The notes under the pieces: model-generated
What the model was told of the DNA's origin: nothing
The model's database searches: none
What the model saw: only the letters and a program-made list of their open reading frames with translations
Shown: piece by piece, positions 43,686 through 53,333 of the stretch
Position numbering within the stretch: the stretch's first letter is position 1
Layout: each line of letters opens with the position of its first letter
Origin: Azospirillum sp. RU38E
GTDB lineage: Bacteria > Pseudomonadota > Alphaproteobacteria > Azospirillales > Azospirillaceae
DNA length: 64,000 nucleotides
NCBI RefSeq assembly: GCF_900188385.1
Contig: NZ_FZOI01000003.1
Span: 399,406-463,405, forward strand
Direction of reading: 5' to 3'
Translations under genes and position numbers: made by a program

Positions 43686-46481
43686 TTACAGGACGCGGGC
43701 GATTTCCTCCATCTCGAAGGCTTCGATGATGTCGCCTTCGCGGATATCGTCGTAATTCTCGAAGGCCATACCGCATTCGAACCCTTCGCGCACTTCGCGG
43801 ACTTCGTCCTTCATGCGCTTCAGGGTCTTCAGCGTGCCTTCGTGGATCACCACATTGTCGCGCAGCAGGCGGACCTTGGCACCGCGCTTGACGGTACCTT
43901 CGGACACGCGGCAACCAGCGACCTTGCCGACCTTGGTGATGTTGAACACCTGCAGGATCTGCGCGTTGCCGAGGAAACGTTCCTTCAGCGTCGGCGCCAA
44001 CATGCCGGTCAGCATCTGACGGACATCATCAATGATGTCATAGATGATGGAGTAGTAGCGGATTTCCACGCCATCGCGCTTGGCCATGTCGCGTGCCTGC
44101 GGATTGGCGCGGACATTGAAGCCCACAACCAGACCCTTGGACGCATTGGCCAGCGTGATGTCGCTTTCGGTGATGGCGCCCACACCGGACGACAGCACCC
44201 GCACCTTGACCTCGGTATTCTCGGCGGTGAGCTTCTCCAGGGCACCGGAGATGGCTTCCACCGAACCCTGCACGTCGCCCTTGATGACGATGGGCAGTTC
44301 CTTGGCCTCGCCGGCCTGGATCTGCTTGAACATCTGCTCAAGGCTGCCGCGACCGGACTTGGCCGACTCGGCTTCGCGCTTCTTGCGGGCACGGTATTCG
44401 GTGATTTCGCGGGCACGGGCCTCGCTATCCACCACCGCCATTTCCTCACCCGCCAGCGGCACGCCGCCCAGACCCAGCACCTCCACCGGGGTGGCAGGAT
44501 CGGCTTCCGGCACGTTGCTGCCACGGTCGTTGACCAGGGCGCGCACGCGGCCCCATTCGCTGCCGGCGACGACAATGTCGCCCACCTTCAGCGTACCGCG
44601 CTTCACCAGCACGGTGGCCACCGGGCCACGGCCCTTGTCCAGCTTGGCTTCCACCACCACGCCTTCGGCGGTGCGGTTCGGGTTGGCCTTCAGCTCCAGG
44701 ATTTCGGCCTGCAGCAGAATGGCTTCTTCCAGCTTGTCCAGGTTCAGGCCGGCCTTGGCCGACACTTCCACATCCAGGATGTCGCCGCCCATGCCTTCCA
44801 CCACCAGCTCATGCTGGAGCAGTTCCTGGCGGACGCGATCCGGCTTGGCGGACGGCAGGTCGCACTTGTTGATGGCGACGATGATCGGCACACCGGCGGC
44901 CTTGGCGTGGTTGATCGCCTCGATCGTCTGCGGCATCACACCGTCATCGGCCGCCACCACCAGCACCACCACGTCGGTGACATTGGCGCCACGGGCACGC
45001 ATTTCCGTAAAGGCGGCGTGACCCGGCGTATCGATGAAGGTGATCTTCGCACCCGACTTCAGCACCACCTGATAGGCGCCGATATGCTGGGTGATGCCAC
45101 CGGCCTCGCGGGCGGCCACGTCGGTACGGCGCAGCGCGTCCAGCAGCGAGGTCTTGCCATGGTCGACGTGACCCATGACGGTGACGACCGGCGCACGGGA
45201 CCGCAGGTCTTCCACCCGGTCCTGTTCGCCCTTCACACCGATTTCCACGTCGCTTTCGGAGACGCGGAACGGGCGGTGACCCAGTTCCTGCACCACCAGC
45301 TCGGCAGTATCAGCATCAATGGTCTGGGTGATGGTAGCCATCACGCCCATACGCATCAGGGCCTTCACCACGTCGGCGCCACGTTCGGCCATACGGTTGG
45401 CAAGGTCGCCGACCGTGATGACCTCCGGGATCGTCACGTCGCGGGTCACCTTCTGCGTCTCCTGACGGCCGAACAGCCGCATACGTTCGCGTTCACGTGC
45501 CCGCTTGGCGGCGGCCATGGAACGACCACGGCGGCTACCATCATCATCCGACAAAGCCTGCGAGATGGTCATCTTGCCACCGCGCCGCTTGTCATCACCC
45601 TTGGCCTTGGTGGGGGCTGCCGGCACCTTGGCGGGGGCCGCCTTGCCGGGGCCGGCCACCTTGCGGCGCGGGCTGTCCTCATCCTCAAAATCGGCCGGCG
45701 GCGTGGCGACACCCGGACGGGCGGCGACAGCCGGACGGGTCGCATCACCAGACGCCGGACGGGCCGACGCCGGACGGGCACGATCATCATCGCCAGCGGC
45801 GGCAGCCGGACGCGGACGGGATTCGGCCTTGCGGGCCTCTTCCGCCTTGCGGGCATCCTCGGCTTCCTTGCGCTTGCGCTCGGCTTCGTCGACGGCGGCC
45901 TTCTCGGCCGCCTGGATGGCGCGCAGCTCTTCCAGCTCACGGCGGCGGACGGTTTCCTCGTCCAGCGGCTCGCGAGCGCGGGCCGCTTCCTCTTCCGCAG
46001 CGCGGGCAGCGGCTTCGGCGGCAGCCTTCTCGGCGGCAACCTTGGCTTCTGCCTCGGCAATGGCGCGGGCGGCTGCCTCGGCAGCGGCGTTTTCCGCCTC
46101 TACTGCTGCGGCGCGCAAGGCGCGCTGACGGGCTTCACGCTCGGCATCGCTGAGAACGCGCGGGCCATTGCTGCGGGCAGCCGGTCCACGGCCACCACCC
46201 GCCCCTTCAGCGGCGCGACGGGCGGCAGCACCGCCATCGGCCACGCCGGGAACGGCGCCCTTTTCGAAGGTCTTCTTTCGCTTGACCTCGACCGCCACTT
46301 CCTTGCCACGTCCGTGCGAAAAGCTCTGGCGCACGGTGCCTGCAGCACCGCCAGCGGGCTGTTGTGCGGCGGGGGCATTGTTCGCCGCCTTCGGCTTGTT
46401 GCCCCCACCCAGCCCAAGCGTGCCGCGACCGGACAGGCTGAGTACTTTCTTGTCGCGGTTCTGGTCGTTGGTATCGCTCAT
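43686..46481 (-). CDS. infB: Translation initiation factor IF-2
   Basis: 931-aa GTPase placing initiator tRNA on the 30S subunit. A long Ala/Glu/Lys/Arg-rich N-terminal region (residues 1-350) precedes the G domain: G1 [16 protein letters not shown] near residue 436, G3 DTPGHAAF, G4 NKCD. Domains II-IV end in EMEEIARVL. Last gene of the rimP-nusA-ylxR-infB operon. The opposite strand also has a very long open frame, a codon-bias artefact. Confidence 0.97.
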   Translation of the reverse strand: MSDTNDQNRDKKVLSLSGRGTLGLGGGNKPKAANNAPAAQQPAGGAAGTVRQSFSHGRGKEVAVEVKRKKTFEKGAVPGVADGGAAARRAAEGAGGGRGPAARSNGPRVLSDAEREARQRALRAAAVEAENAAAEAAARAIAEAEAKVAAEKAAAEAAARAAEEEAARAREPLDEETVRRRELEELRAIQAAEKAAVDEAERKRKEAEDARKAEEARKAESRPRPAAAAGDDDRARPASARPASGDATRPAVAARPGVATPPADFEDEDSPRRKVAGPGKAAPAKVPAAPTKAKGDDKRRGGKMTISQALSDDDGSRRGRSMAAAKRARERERMRLFGRQETQKVTRDVTIPEVITVGDLANRMAERGADVVKALMRMGVMATITQTIDADTAELVVQELGHRPFRVSESDVEIGVKGEQDRVEDLRSRAPVVTVMGHVDHGKTSLLDALRRTDVAAREAGGITQHIGAYQVVLKSGAKITFIDTPGHAAFTEMRARGANVTDVVVLVVAADDGVMPQTIEAINHAKAAGVPIIVAINKCDLPSAKPDRVRQELLQHELVVEGMGGDILDVEVSAKAGLNLDKLEEAILLQAEILELKANPNRTAEGVVVEAKLDKGRGPVATVLVKRGTLKVGDIVVAGSEWGRVRALVNDRGSNVPEADPATPVEVLGLGGVPLAGEEMAVVDSEARAREITEYRARKKREAESAKSGRGSLEQMFKQIQAGEAKELPIVIKGDVQGSVEAISGALEKLTAENTEVKVRVLSSGVGAITESDITLANASKGLVVGFNVRANPQARDMAKRDGVEIRYYSIIYDIIDDVRQMLTGMLAPTLKERFLGNAQILQVFNITKVGKVAGCRVSEGTVKRGAKVRLLRDNVVIHEGTLKTLKRMKDEVREVREGFECGMAFENYDDIREGDIIEAFEMEEIARVL

Positions 46482-46528
46482 CCCTAATCCGACAGTAAGC
46501 CGTTGATCCCTAATCAGGCCCCAAACCT

Positions 46529-47272
46529 TCAGGAGCCTGCTCCGCCGAGTGCGGAGAGCCGTTCCACCTCACGACGGATCTGCTTTGCCAACGGCCCTAC
46601 CGCCAGCACAACATGCACCGCCTCGTCCCGGCCCAAGGCCGCCCCCAGTTCCGACCGGTCGAAGACATCGACCAGCGGCACCCCCAGCGCCTGCGCCAAG
46701 GCGAACAGCTTGGTCCGACCATCATCGGACCCGTCGCTCGCCTCAAACCACAATCCTACACTCTTTTGGCCCGCACCGCCCGACCGGCCGATACAACCGG
46801 AGCGCAATGCAGCCTGTACCTTTTCAAACCCCGCCAGGGCGCCCCCGCCCTTGCGGGCAAGACCGACCAGACCGAGCGCCCGGCGCCGGACCAGCCGGCA
46901 CAGCAGTGCCGACAGATCGGGAACCGGTTTGACGGCCCGGCGGGCCGCCTTGGCGAACAGGCCCTTGGTCAGGGCCTTTTCAACCAGCTTGGCATCCGCC
47001 GTCAACCACAGCCCACGCCCGGGCAGGGTTTCGTCCACGTCGGGGACCAGTACACCATCCGGGGAGACAACAAAACGGATCATGCCCGCCTTGTCCCCCA
47101 CACGGCCTGTGGCCACGCAACGCCGCAGCGGGCTTTTACGCCCCGCCACATTTTCCGGCTCGTCCGCCTGCGCCTCAGCATCCAGCTCTGGCGGATAGGC
47201 GGGCGCTGGTGCCACCGTCACCGGCACAGGGCCGTCACCGGCCTGGTCGGTCATGTTGTCAGCGGCATCCAT
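46529..47272 (-). CDS. YlxR-family RNA-binding protein with L7Ae-like part
   Basis: 247 aa. YlxR (DUF448) domain with [20 protein letters not shown] and [21 protein letters not shown] second domain resembles the L7Ae/L30e fold ([20 protein letters not shown], with [20 protein letters not shown]). The two-domain form is common in alphaproteobacteria between nusA and infB. Probably binds RNA; precise role unknown. The N-terminal 45 residues are low complexity. Confidence 0.88.
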   Translation of the reverse strand: MDAADNMTDQAGDGPVPVTVAPAPAYPPELDAEAQADEPENVAGRKSPLRRCVATGRVGDKAGMIRFVVSPDGVLVPDVDETLPGRGLWLTADAKLVEKALTKGLFAKAARRAVKPVPDLSALLCRLVRRRALGLVGLARKGGGALAGFEKVQAALRSGCIGRSGGAGQKSVGLWFEASDGSDDGRTKLFALAQALGVPLVDVFDRSELGAALGRDEAVHVVLAVGPLAKQIRREVERLSALGGAGS

Positions 47273-47313
47273 TACCCGAAACTCCCCTGCCCGTCAGCCT
47301 GATCCGCAAGGGA

Positions 47314-48810
47314 TCAGGCCTCCGAGCTTTCCTCATCGGCGAACCAATGGGCGCGGGCAGCCATGATCACCTCATTGGCCTCGTCCAGCGTCATTGCATC
47401 CTTGCCGACAATATCGATCAGCTCGTCACCGGCCAGATCGGCCAGATCGTCCAGCGTCTTCACGCCCTTCTCACCCAGCTTGACCAGCATGGACGGGGTC
47501 AGCGCCTCAATGGCGGCGACATCATCCTCGACACCCATTTCACGGCGCTTGCCGTCCAGGATCTCGTTCTGCTGAGCCAGATAATTCTGCGCGCGTTCCT
47601 GCAGCTCGGCGGCGACATCTTCGTCGAACGCTTCGATGCCGGTCAGCTCGTTCAGGTCGACAAAGGCGATTTCCTCCACGGAGGCAAAGCCTTCATTCAC
47701 CAGCAGATGGGCGATCATGTCGTCCACGTCCAGCGCTTCCATGAACAGGGCGCTGCGGCTGCTGAATTCGGCCTGACGGCGCTCCCGCTCTTCCGCCTCG
47801 GTCATGATGTCGATGGTCCAGCCGGTCAACTGGCTGGCCAGACGCACATTCTGACCCCGGCGGCCGATGGCCAGCGACAGCTGGTCGTCGGGCACCACCA
47901 CCTCGATCTTGCCATTCTCTTCGTCCAGCACGACCTTGGCGACTTCCGCCGGGGCCAATGCATTGACGACGAAGGTGGCCGGATCGGGCTTCCAGGGAAT
48001 GATGTCGATCTTCTCGCCCTGCAGCTCACCCACCACGGCCTGAACGCGGGAACCGCGCATACCGACGCAGGCACCCACCGGATCGATGGAGCTGTCCTTG
48101 GAGATCACGGCGATCTTGGCGCGGGAACCCGGATCGCGGGCCACGGCCTTGATCTCAATGATGCCATCATAGATTTCCGGCACTTCAGCCTTGAACAGGC
48201 CGGCCATGAACATCGGATGGGTACGCGACAGGAAGATCTGCGGGCCGCGCTGTTCCTTGCGCACATCATAGATGTAGGCACGGACGCGGTCGCCGGTCTT
48301 GAAATGCTCACGCGGCAGGCATTCATCGCGGCGCAGGATCGCTTCGGCGCGGCCCATATCCACAGTGACATTGCCATATTCGACGCGCTTGACCAGACCG
48401 TTCACGATCTCGCCCTTGCGGTCGATATATTCATTATACTGACGATCACGCTCGGCCTCGCGCACCTTCTGCACGATCACCTGCTTGGCGGTCTGTGCGG
48501 CGATGCGGCCGAAATCGATGGGCGGCAAGGGATCGACAATGAAATCGCCATAGGCCGCATTCGCCTTCTTGCGGCGGGCCTTGGCCAGATCGATCTGCGT
48601 CGCCTCGTTCTCAACCACTTCCACCACTTCCATGTGGCGGGTCAGCTGGATATCGCCCGTGCGACGGTCGATGCGGGCGCGGATGTCATGCTCGTGCCCG
48701 TATTTGGAGCGGCCAGCCTTCTTGATGGCCTCCTCCATGGCTTCGAGCACATGCTCCTTGTCGATATTCTTCTCGCGGGCGACCGCGTCGGCTACCTGAA
48801 GCAGTTCCAT
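47314..48810 (-). CDS. nusA: Transcription termination/antitermination protein NusA
   Basis: 498-aa RNA-polymerase-binding factor. N-terminal domain (MELLQVADAVAREKNIDKEH VLEAMEEAIKKA), an S1 domain (about residues 130-200), two KH domains (GACVGMRGSRVQAVVGELQG, AIGRRGQNVRLASQLTGW) and acidic C-terminal repeats (LVKLGEKGVKTLDDLADLAG). Second gene of the operon, 37 bp after rimP and 41 bp before the ylxR-type gene. Confidence 0.97.
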   Translation of the reverse strand: MELLQVADAVAREKNIDKEHVLEAMEEAIKKAGRSKYGHEHDIRARIDRRTGDIQLTRHMEVVEVVENEATQIDLAKARRKKANAAYGDFIVDPLPPIDFGRIAAQTAKQVIVQKVREAERDRQYNEYIDRKGEIVNGLVKRVEYGNVTVDMGRAEAILRRDECLPREHFKTGDRVRAYIYDVRKEQRGPQIFLSRTHPMFMAGLFKAEVPEIYDGIIEIKAVARDPGSRAKIAVISKDSSIDPVGACVGMRGSRVQAVVGELQGEKIDIIPWKPDPATFVVNALAPAEVAKVVLDEENGKIEVVVPDDQLSLAIGRRGQNVRLASQLTGWTIDIMTEAEERERRQAEFSSRSALFMEALDVDDMIAHLLVNEGFASVEEIAFVDLNELTGIEAFDEDVAAELQERAQNYLAQQNEILDGKRREMGVEDDVAAIEALTPSMLVKLGEKGVKTLDDLADLAGDELIDIVGKDAMTLDEANEVIMAARAHWFADEESSEA

Positions 48811-48847
48811 CCTGGCGAACCCTGCCTTCTATTCCTGAAACGTCCGC

Positions 48848-49603
48848 TCAATCCTGCGCCGGTTTGGCGGGGGATTGAACCTCGGTGGTTGCGCTGTCCT
48901 CTGCGGCGGCACCCGCCTTGCCGGAGAAACGGCCCGGCCCCTTGGGGCCCTTGGGACGCTTCACGGTGCGGGCATCGTCGTCCACATCCATGGCCCCGCC
49001 TTCCACGCCGGCCGCCAGACCCTGCTCCGCCGCCGCAGCGGCCAGCAGTTCGTCCGTCATTTCCAGCTTGGCGCGGGCGATATGTTCGAAGGGGATTTCC
49101 GCCACCTCGATCATACCGGCTGCCGCAGCGGCGGCGGCTTCCGCCTCGGCCTTGGCCTTGGCAGAAACCTTGGCACCCGGCTTGCGCTTGGGGGCCTGGG
49201 CCGACTTGGCGTCGAGCGCGATCAGTACCGACTCGCCCTCCACACCATAAAGAACCCCACGGAAGCGCTTGCGCCCATCCAGCGGGATTTCCGTTTCGAT
49301 CCGGGCTTCAAAGCCCTTGAACCGTTCAAAATCCTTCAGGCGGGTCAGCGGCCGATCGATGCCGGGGCTGCTGACCTCCAGGTTATAGGCGCTGCTGATC
49401 GGGTCTTCCACGTCCAGCAGGGCGGAAACGGCGTTGGAAATATCGGCGCAGTCATCCACCGTCATCGCGCCGCCATCGGCGCGGTCGGCCATGATCTGCA
49501 GGGTCGGGCGTTGCCCGCCGGAAAGCTGCAGACGCACGATCTCATAGCCCATATCTTCCATCGAGGGGCCAATGATGTCGGTAATGCGCGCCAGCACGTC
49601 CAT
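48848..49603 (-). CDS. rimP: Ribosome maturation factor RimP
   Basis: 251-aa 30S assembly factor. N-terminal domain with [40 protein letters not shown], then [20 protein letters not shown], the RimP core. It is longer than usual (150-200 aa) because of an Ala/Lys-rich insert around residues 135-165 and a Lys/Pro/Ala-rich C-terminal tail. First gene of the operon; a terminator-like hairpin lies in its leader at 49681-49705. Confidence 0.94.
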   Translation of the reverse strand: MDVLARITDIIGPSMEDMGYEIVRLQLSGGQRPTLQIMADRADGGAMTVDDCADISNAVSALLDVEDPISSAYNLEVSSPGIDRPLTRLKDFERFKGFEARIETEIPLDGRKRFRGVLYGVEGESVLIALDAKSAQAPKRKPGAKVSAKAKAEAEAAAAAAAGMIEVAEIPFEHIARAKLEMTDELLAAAAAEQGLAAGVEGGAMDVDDDARTVKRPKGPKGPGRFSGKAGAAAEDSATTEVQSPAKPAQD

Positions 49604-49680
49604 GATTCTTCCAACTCACCGTCAAACCCACCCCTTTTCCCTGGCCGCACGGCCGATCGGAAAAAGAGGTCCAGATAAAC

Positions 49681-49705
49681 AAAAAGGCGGGCCAAAGGCC
49701 CACCC
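49681..49705 (-). terminator. Terminator-like hairpin in the rimP leader
   Basis: On the minus strand GGTGGGCC-TTT-GGCCCGCC followed by TTTTTGTTT: a full intrinsic terminator about 75-100 nt before rimP. A possible start region upstream (TATATA near 49770) means it could act as an attenuator. Equally it could end transcription from the beta-barrel gene further upstream. Confidence 0.7.
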
Positions 49706-49849
49706 GCAAAGCAGAGCACCCCGCCAGCGTCGCCCGCCGGCCGGTGTCCGTATGGGATTAAGATGATCGATATATAGACCGGTTCGATGCCGGAGGGAAG
49801 CCCAAACATCCACGGGGGGCACGCATGGCGGCCCCCCGTGGTGGTATCG

Positions 49850-50010
49850 TACCAATCTCCCTGGATCGTGATCGATCCGGGGAGATTTCCTGTTCCCTCA
49901 TGCGTCGGGCAGCGGCATCCGCCACCTTGGCTTACGCGGGCACGGGCCCGCGGGCCGGCGGTCGCCGGCCTTCAATCCGCCTGAAGGTCAACCTTCAGGC
50001 GGATTGGTAT
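49850..50010 (+). repeat. Multi-hairpin repeat, copy C
   Basis: About 161 nt. Head stem AATCTCCCTGGATCG / CGATCCGGGGAGATT, middle stem GCGGGC/GCCCGC (replacing GGCACC/GGTGCC of copy A), GGCCGGCG/CGCCGGCC, and tail AATCCGCCTGAAGG / CCTTCAGGCGGATT, where a C-to-T and a G-to-A keep pairing relative to copy B. The terminal T is the last base of the neighbouring beta-barrel gene's stop codon. Confidence 0.85.
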
Positions 50011-50630
50011 CAGAAGCTGACGCGCAGCCCGACCTTGACGATGTGGGTGGCCAGATCGGGATGATCATCGCCACGCACGCGCAGATAACGATAGGCCGGG
50101 GCGACAGTCACGCCGTCGGCCAGACGCATGTTCAAACCAGTTTCCAGGAAGCCGGCGGGGCTGGTGCCGGTATCGACCAGCAGCGCATCAGACTTGTTGC
50201 GCACATGCGCCGCACCCAGCCCCAGACCGACATAGGGCTGGTAAATATCAGTGACATGCCAGTCATAATAGGCCCCGACCGTGGCGGTCATCATGGTGAC
50301 CTTGCCCGGCAGGCGATAGCCGGCCGGCACGGTGACGGAGGCGGGCACGGTGCCCTTTACGTCCAGCAGCTGGCCGTAAAAGCCTTCCAGTTCGAAGCGG
50401 AAATCATCCCAACGATAGCCCAGCGCCAAGCTTCCATTGAAGCCCTTGTCACGCTTCCAATCCAGCACTTTGGAAACGATGCTGGACTTGGCGATATCGT
50501 TGCCGGTGTTCATACCCGCAGAGGCTGCGACATAGACATTATCCGGCAAGACGCTGTCGGCAGCATGGGCCGCACCGACAGCGGTAAAAGCAGTCATCGC
50601 CAAGGCGAGACCCGCAAGCATTTTCTTCAT
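50010..50630 (-). CDS. Outer-membrane beta-barrel protein
   Basis: 206 aa: signal peptide (MKKMLAGLALAMTAFTAVGA, cleavage after AHA), then alternating beta strands ending in Phe (FNGSLALGYRWDDFRFELEG, MTATVGAYYDWHVTDIYQPY VGLGLGAAH, HIVKVGLRVSF). The C-terminal Phe is the outer-membrane insertion signal. Eight-stranded porin-like/OmpA-like barrel. The ATG at 50630 is chosen for the signal peptide. Function unknown; possibly surface adhesion or stability. Confidence 0.85.
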   Translation of the reverse strand: MKKMLAGLALAMTAFTAVGAAHAADSVLPDNVYVAASAGMNTGNDIAKSSIVSKVLDWKRDKGFNGSLALGYRWDDFRFELEGFYGQLLDVKGTVPASVTVPAGYRLPGKVTMMTATVGAYYDWHVTDIYQPYVGLGLGAAHVRNKSDALLVDTGTSPAGFLETGLNMRLADGVTVAPAYRYLRVRGDDHPDLATHIVKVGLRVSF

Positions 50631-50763
50631 CTCTGGATTTCCTTGAAGACAAAACCACGTCGCCCCCAGAGCGGGAGATACACAGTTTTGTCCGTCCGTT
50701 AAAGGGCCGCTGCGTCCATTGGACACGGTTCCCCTTTTTCTGGGGAGAAAGCCCCGGAACGGC

Positions 50764-51525
50764 TCAGTTCCGCTGATGCCCGGCGGCCACCGGGTTCAGG
50801 GTGGCGGGGCCGCCGACGGCGGTGACCAGCCGGTCGCTGGCCTCCTCCAGCACCGCTTCCAGTTCGAACAGGGCGGTTTCCTTGGGCAGGCCAGGGGGAA
50901 TCGGTGGCAGGAATTCGATGGTGATGGTGCCGGGCCGCTTGATGAAGCTGTGGCGGCCCCAGAAGACACCGGAATTCACCGCCATCGGCACCAGCGGCAC
51001 CTCCAGCGCCTCATACAGCATGGCGATTCCCACCTTATAGGGGGCATAGACACCGGGGGCCACGCGCGTGCCCTGGGGGAAGATCACGATTTCCCGCCCC
51101 ATGGCCTTCATCTGTTTGGCCCCTTCCACCAGGGATTTGATGGCTGCCCCGCGCTTGCCACGCTTCACCGGGATCATCTTGGATTTGGCGGCATACCAGC
51201 CCCAGAGCGGCACATAGAGCAATTCATGCTTCAGCACGATGGCCGGGTCATGGAAGATCAGATGCAGCTTCATCGTCTCCCACATGGATTGGTGCTTGGC
51301 ACCGATCAGCACCGGCTGATCCTTGGGCAGATTTTCCAGCCCCTTGACCTCGTACCGCAGGCCGATGATCAACCGCTCGAAAAAGGCCAGCGAACGCATA
51401 TAGGCGCGCACGCCGCCCACCACGCCCCAGCGCGGCACCACCAGCGTCCAAAGCAGGCCGAAACACCAGAGCGTCGTCAGCACATAGAAGACGATGTTGA
51501 ACAGCAGCGACCGGACAAACAGCAT
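50764..51525 (-). CDS. plsC: 1-acyl-sn-glycerol-3-phosphate acyltransferase
   Basis: About 253-aa membrane acyltransferase of phospholipid synthesis. A membrane segment (LFNIVFYVLTTLWCFGLLWT) is followed by the acceptor motif KHQSMWET, where the usual HxxxxD is HxxxxE, and FPQGTRVAPG (usually FPEGTR). Such variants occur in alphaproteobacterial homologues. A TTG at 51540 could add five residues. Last gene of the ftsX-ydcF-plsC string. Confidence 0.9.
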   Translation of the reverse strand: MLFVRSLLFNIVFYVLTTLWCFGLLWTLVVPRWGVVGGVRAYMRSLAFFERLIIGLRYEVKGLENLPKDQPVLIGAKHQSMWETMKLHLIFHDPAIVLKHELLYVPLWGWYAAKSKMIPVKRGKRGAAIKSLVEGAKQMKAMGREIVIFPQGTRVAPGVYAPYKVGIAMLYEALEVPLVPMAVNSGVFWGRHSFIKRPGTITIEFLPPIPPGLPKETALFELEAVLEEASDRLVTAVGGPATLNPVAAGHQRN

Positions 51526-51614
51526 GGGGCCCACACCCAACAGGGGGAATATCGGGTCGCAGCAATAACCATCCCCCCGCCCCTTGTCCAGCAGCTGTCC
51601 GGCGGGCGGGAGCC

Positions 51615-52247
51615 TCAGGGGGCCGCCGCCAGCGGGGCCGTGGGGCTGGTCAAAGCGGCGCGCAGCACCGCCAGCACATATTTATTATATTCCATGATGA
51701 TCAGCTCGGCCGTGCCCGGCCAGCCCCACCAGCCATCCAGCCGCACCTTGGCCGGGGCCACCGGATGGGCCACCAGCTCCACCCCCGGCAGGGCGCGGCG
51801 GAATTCCACCAAACTGCGCGGCATATGGTAATTGGACGTCACCACCCGGATGGAACGCAGCCCCTGGTCCGTCACCCAGCGCGCCGTTTCCACCGCATTG
51901 CCCTCTGTATCGTCAGCCTCATAGCCCAGCTCGACACAGCATTCCAGCTCCCGCGCATCCTCGCGCTGGGCCAGGGCCAGCAGCTCCCGCACCTCCACCC
52001 CGCGATAGACACCGCTGATGAACAGGCGCCGCGCCTTGCCGGCGCGCAGCAGGTCGAACCCCACCTCCAGCCGCTCGCTGCCGCCGGTCAGCACGACAAT
52101 GCCGTCGGTGACGATATCATCGGCCGGCGGATGGCGCGGCAGGGAGGCGGCGAAGGCGAACAGCCCCGCCGCCCACAGGCCGGCAATGCCACCGATGGTC
52201 AACAGGCTGGCCCGGACGGCACGCCGCAGCGACAGCCGCAACGTCAC
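51615..52247 (-). CDS. YdcF/SanA-family (DUF218) envelope protein
   Basis: 210 aa: one N-terminal helix (ASLLTIGGIAGLWAAGLFAF), then the DUF218 fold with DGIVVLTGGSERLEVGFDLL, RRLFISGVYRGVEV and RVVTSNYHMPRSLVEFRRAL. Family members (ElyC, SanA, YdcF) act in envelope integrity by unclear means. The start is GTG at 52247 overlapping the ftsX stop (GTGA). This is the best start because the membrane helix follows at once. Confidence 0.87.
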   Translation of the reverse strand: MTLRLSLRRAVRASLLTIGGIAGLWAAGLFAFAASLPRHPPADDIVTDGIVVLTGGSERLEVGFDLLRAGKARRLFISGVYRGVEVRELLALAQREDARELECCVELGYEADDTEGNAVETARWVTDQGLRSIRVVTSNYHMPRSLVEFRRALPGVELVAHPVAPAKVRLDGWWGWPGTAELIIMEYNKYVLAVLRAALTSPTAPLAAAP

Positions 52248-53128
52248 GGCAGCCGCTCCAGGGCGCGGATCACCGTCAGCCGCGCTGTCAGTGCCGCCAG
52301 GAAGCAGGCGGCCAGCGGGACCAGCGGCAGCCAGAGCCAATCCCGCAGGACCAGCGCCATGCTGGGCAGCAGGGCCACATCCAGCCCGCGCCCGGCCTGC
52401 TGAAGGCCCAGCAGGGTCAGCAGCGACAGGGTGAAGCCGATGCCGCCGCCGAAAATCGCCTGGCGCAGGATATGGCGCTGGAACTGGCTGGCAACATAGC
52501 TGTCCGACGCCCCCATCACATGCAGCAGCTCCACCTCCCCGCGATGCACGGCGAATCCGGCACTGGCGGCAAAGATGATGGAGGCGACGGCTGCCCCGCC
52601 GATCAGCAGAATGATGGCGGCGGACAGGCCCTGAACCGTGCGGGCGATTCGGCGCAGTTCCCCCAGCCAGCGGGCCGGGTCTTCCACGGTGATACCGGGG
52701 CCGACGGCGCGGATCTGGTCGGCCAGTTGCTCCGGCGCTGCCCCTGGCGCCAACCGGACATCGATCAGCACCGGCACCGGCAGTTCCGCCAGCAGGGCAC
52801 CATCGCCCAACCAGGGTTCCACCAGGGCGCGGGCGGCGGCATCATCCAGTTTCTGCGCATCGGCCACAAAGGCGCTGCCGGACAGGGTATCCATCACCCG
52901 GCGCACCCGTTCATCCAGCTCCATCCGGCTGTCGCTGCCGCCGGGGCTGACCTGGACGGTCAGGTTGCCGGACAGGTCATTGCCCCAGCGCTGCGCCAGC
53001 CCGGACAGCACCAGGGAGGCCGCCAGGGCCAGCACCGCCAGATAGACCATCAGGGCGATGATCCAGGGCAGGAAGCGGCCGGTGGCGTCCTGTTTCAGCG
53101 GAATGTCGAAATGCGCGCTGCGGCTCAT
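52244..53128 (-). CDS. ftsX: Cell-division permease FtsX
   Basis: 294-aa inner-membrane protein that with the ATPase FtsE controls septal peptidoglycan hydrolases. Four membrane segments: one near residue 30 (IIALMVYLAVLALAASLVLS) and three in the C-terminal half (IARTVQGLSAAIILLIGGAA, FGGGIGFTLSLLTLLGL, LPLVPLAACFLAALTARL). The large periplasmic loop lies between. ftsE is normally just upstream, but only about 205 bp separate this start from the divergent zinc-ribbon gene, so ftsE is absent here. Confidence 0.92.
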   Translation of the reverse strand: MSRSAHFDIPLKQDATGRFLPWIIALMVYLAVLALAASLVLSGLAQRWGNDLSGNLTVQVSPGGSDSRMELDERVRRVMDTLSGSAFVADAQKLDDAAARALVEPWLGDGALLAELPVPVLIDVRLAPGAAPEQLADQIRAVGPGITVEDPARWLGELRRIARTVQGLSAAIILLIGGAAVASIIFAASAGFAVHRGEVELLHVMGASDSYVASQFQRHILRQAIFGGGIGFTLSLLTLLGLQQAGRGLDVALLPSMALVLRDWLWLPLVPLAACFLAALTARLTVIRALERLP

Positions 53129-53333
53129 CGTTCCCGTTCGCGGAGGCTCAAGCGGTTGCGGCCGGCAAAGACCCGGCCGCCCTTAGGAATGGCACGGCCG
53201 ATGCGGGCTCGTAAAGGCCGGGCATGGCAGGTGGCGACCTTGCGTTAGCCATCGCCGCTTCATATAAGGGATGACGCCGTGCGGTACGGCGCCGTCACGC
53301 CCGTCACATTCCCCGAGGCTCCCGAGCGCCCAT

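Noticed and set aside
43563..46487. 974-codon plus-strand open frame, longer than infB itself
   Set aside because: It is entirely antisense to infB, whose GTPase motifs are unmistakable; the antisense product is low complexity.
47209..49320. 703-codon plus-strand open frame opposite nusA and rimP
   Set aside because: Antisense shadow of two well-defined genes; no start context and no domain.
49740..49830. Possible tRNA near a GGTTCGATGCC T-arm-like motif
   Set aside because: No acceptor, D-arm or anticodon arm can be formed around it.
53129..53333. Remnant of ftsE upstream of ftsX
   Set aside because: Translations of the 205 bp show no Walker or signature motif and no FtsE-like C-terminus.
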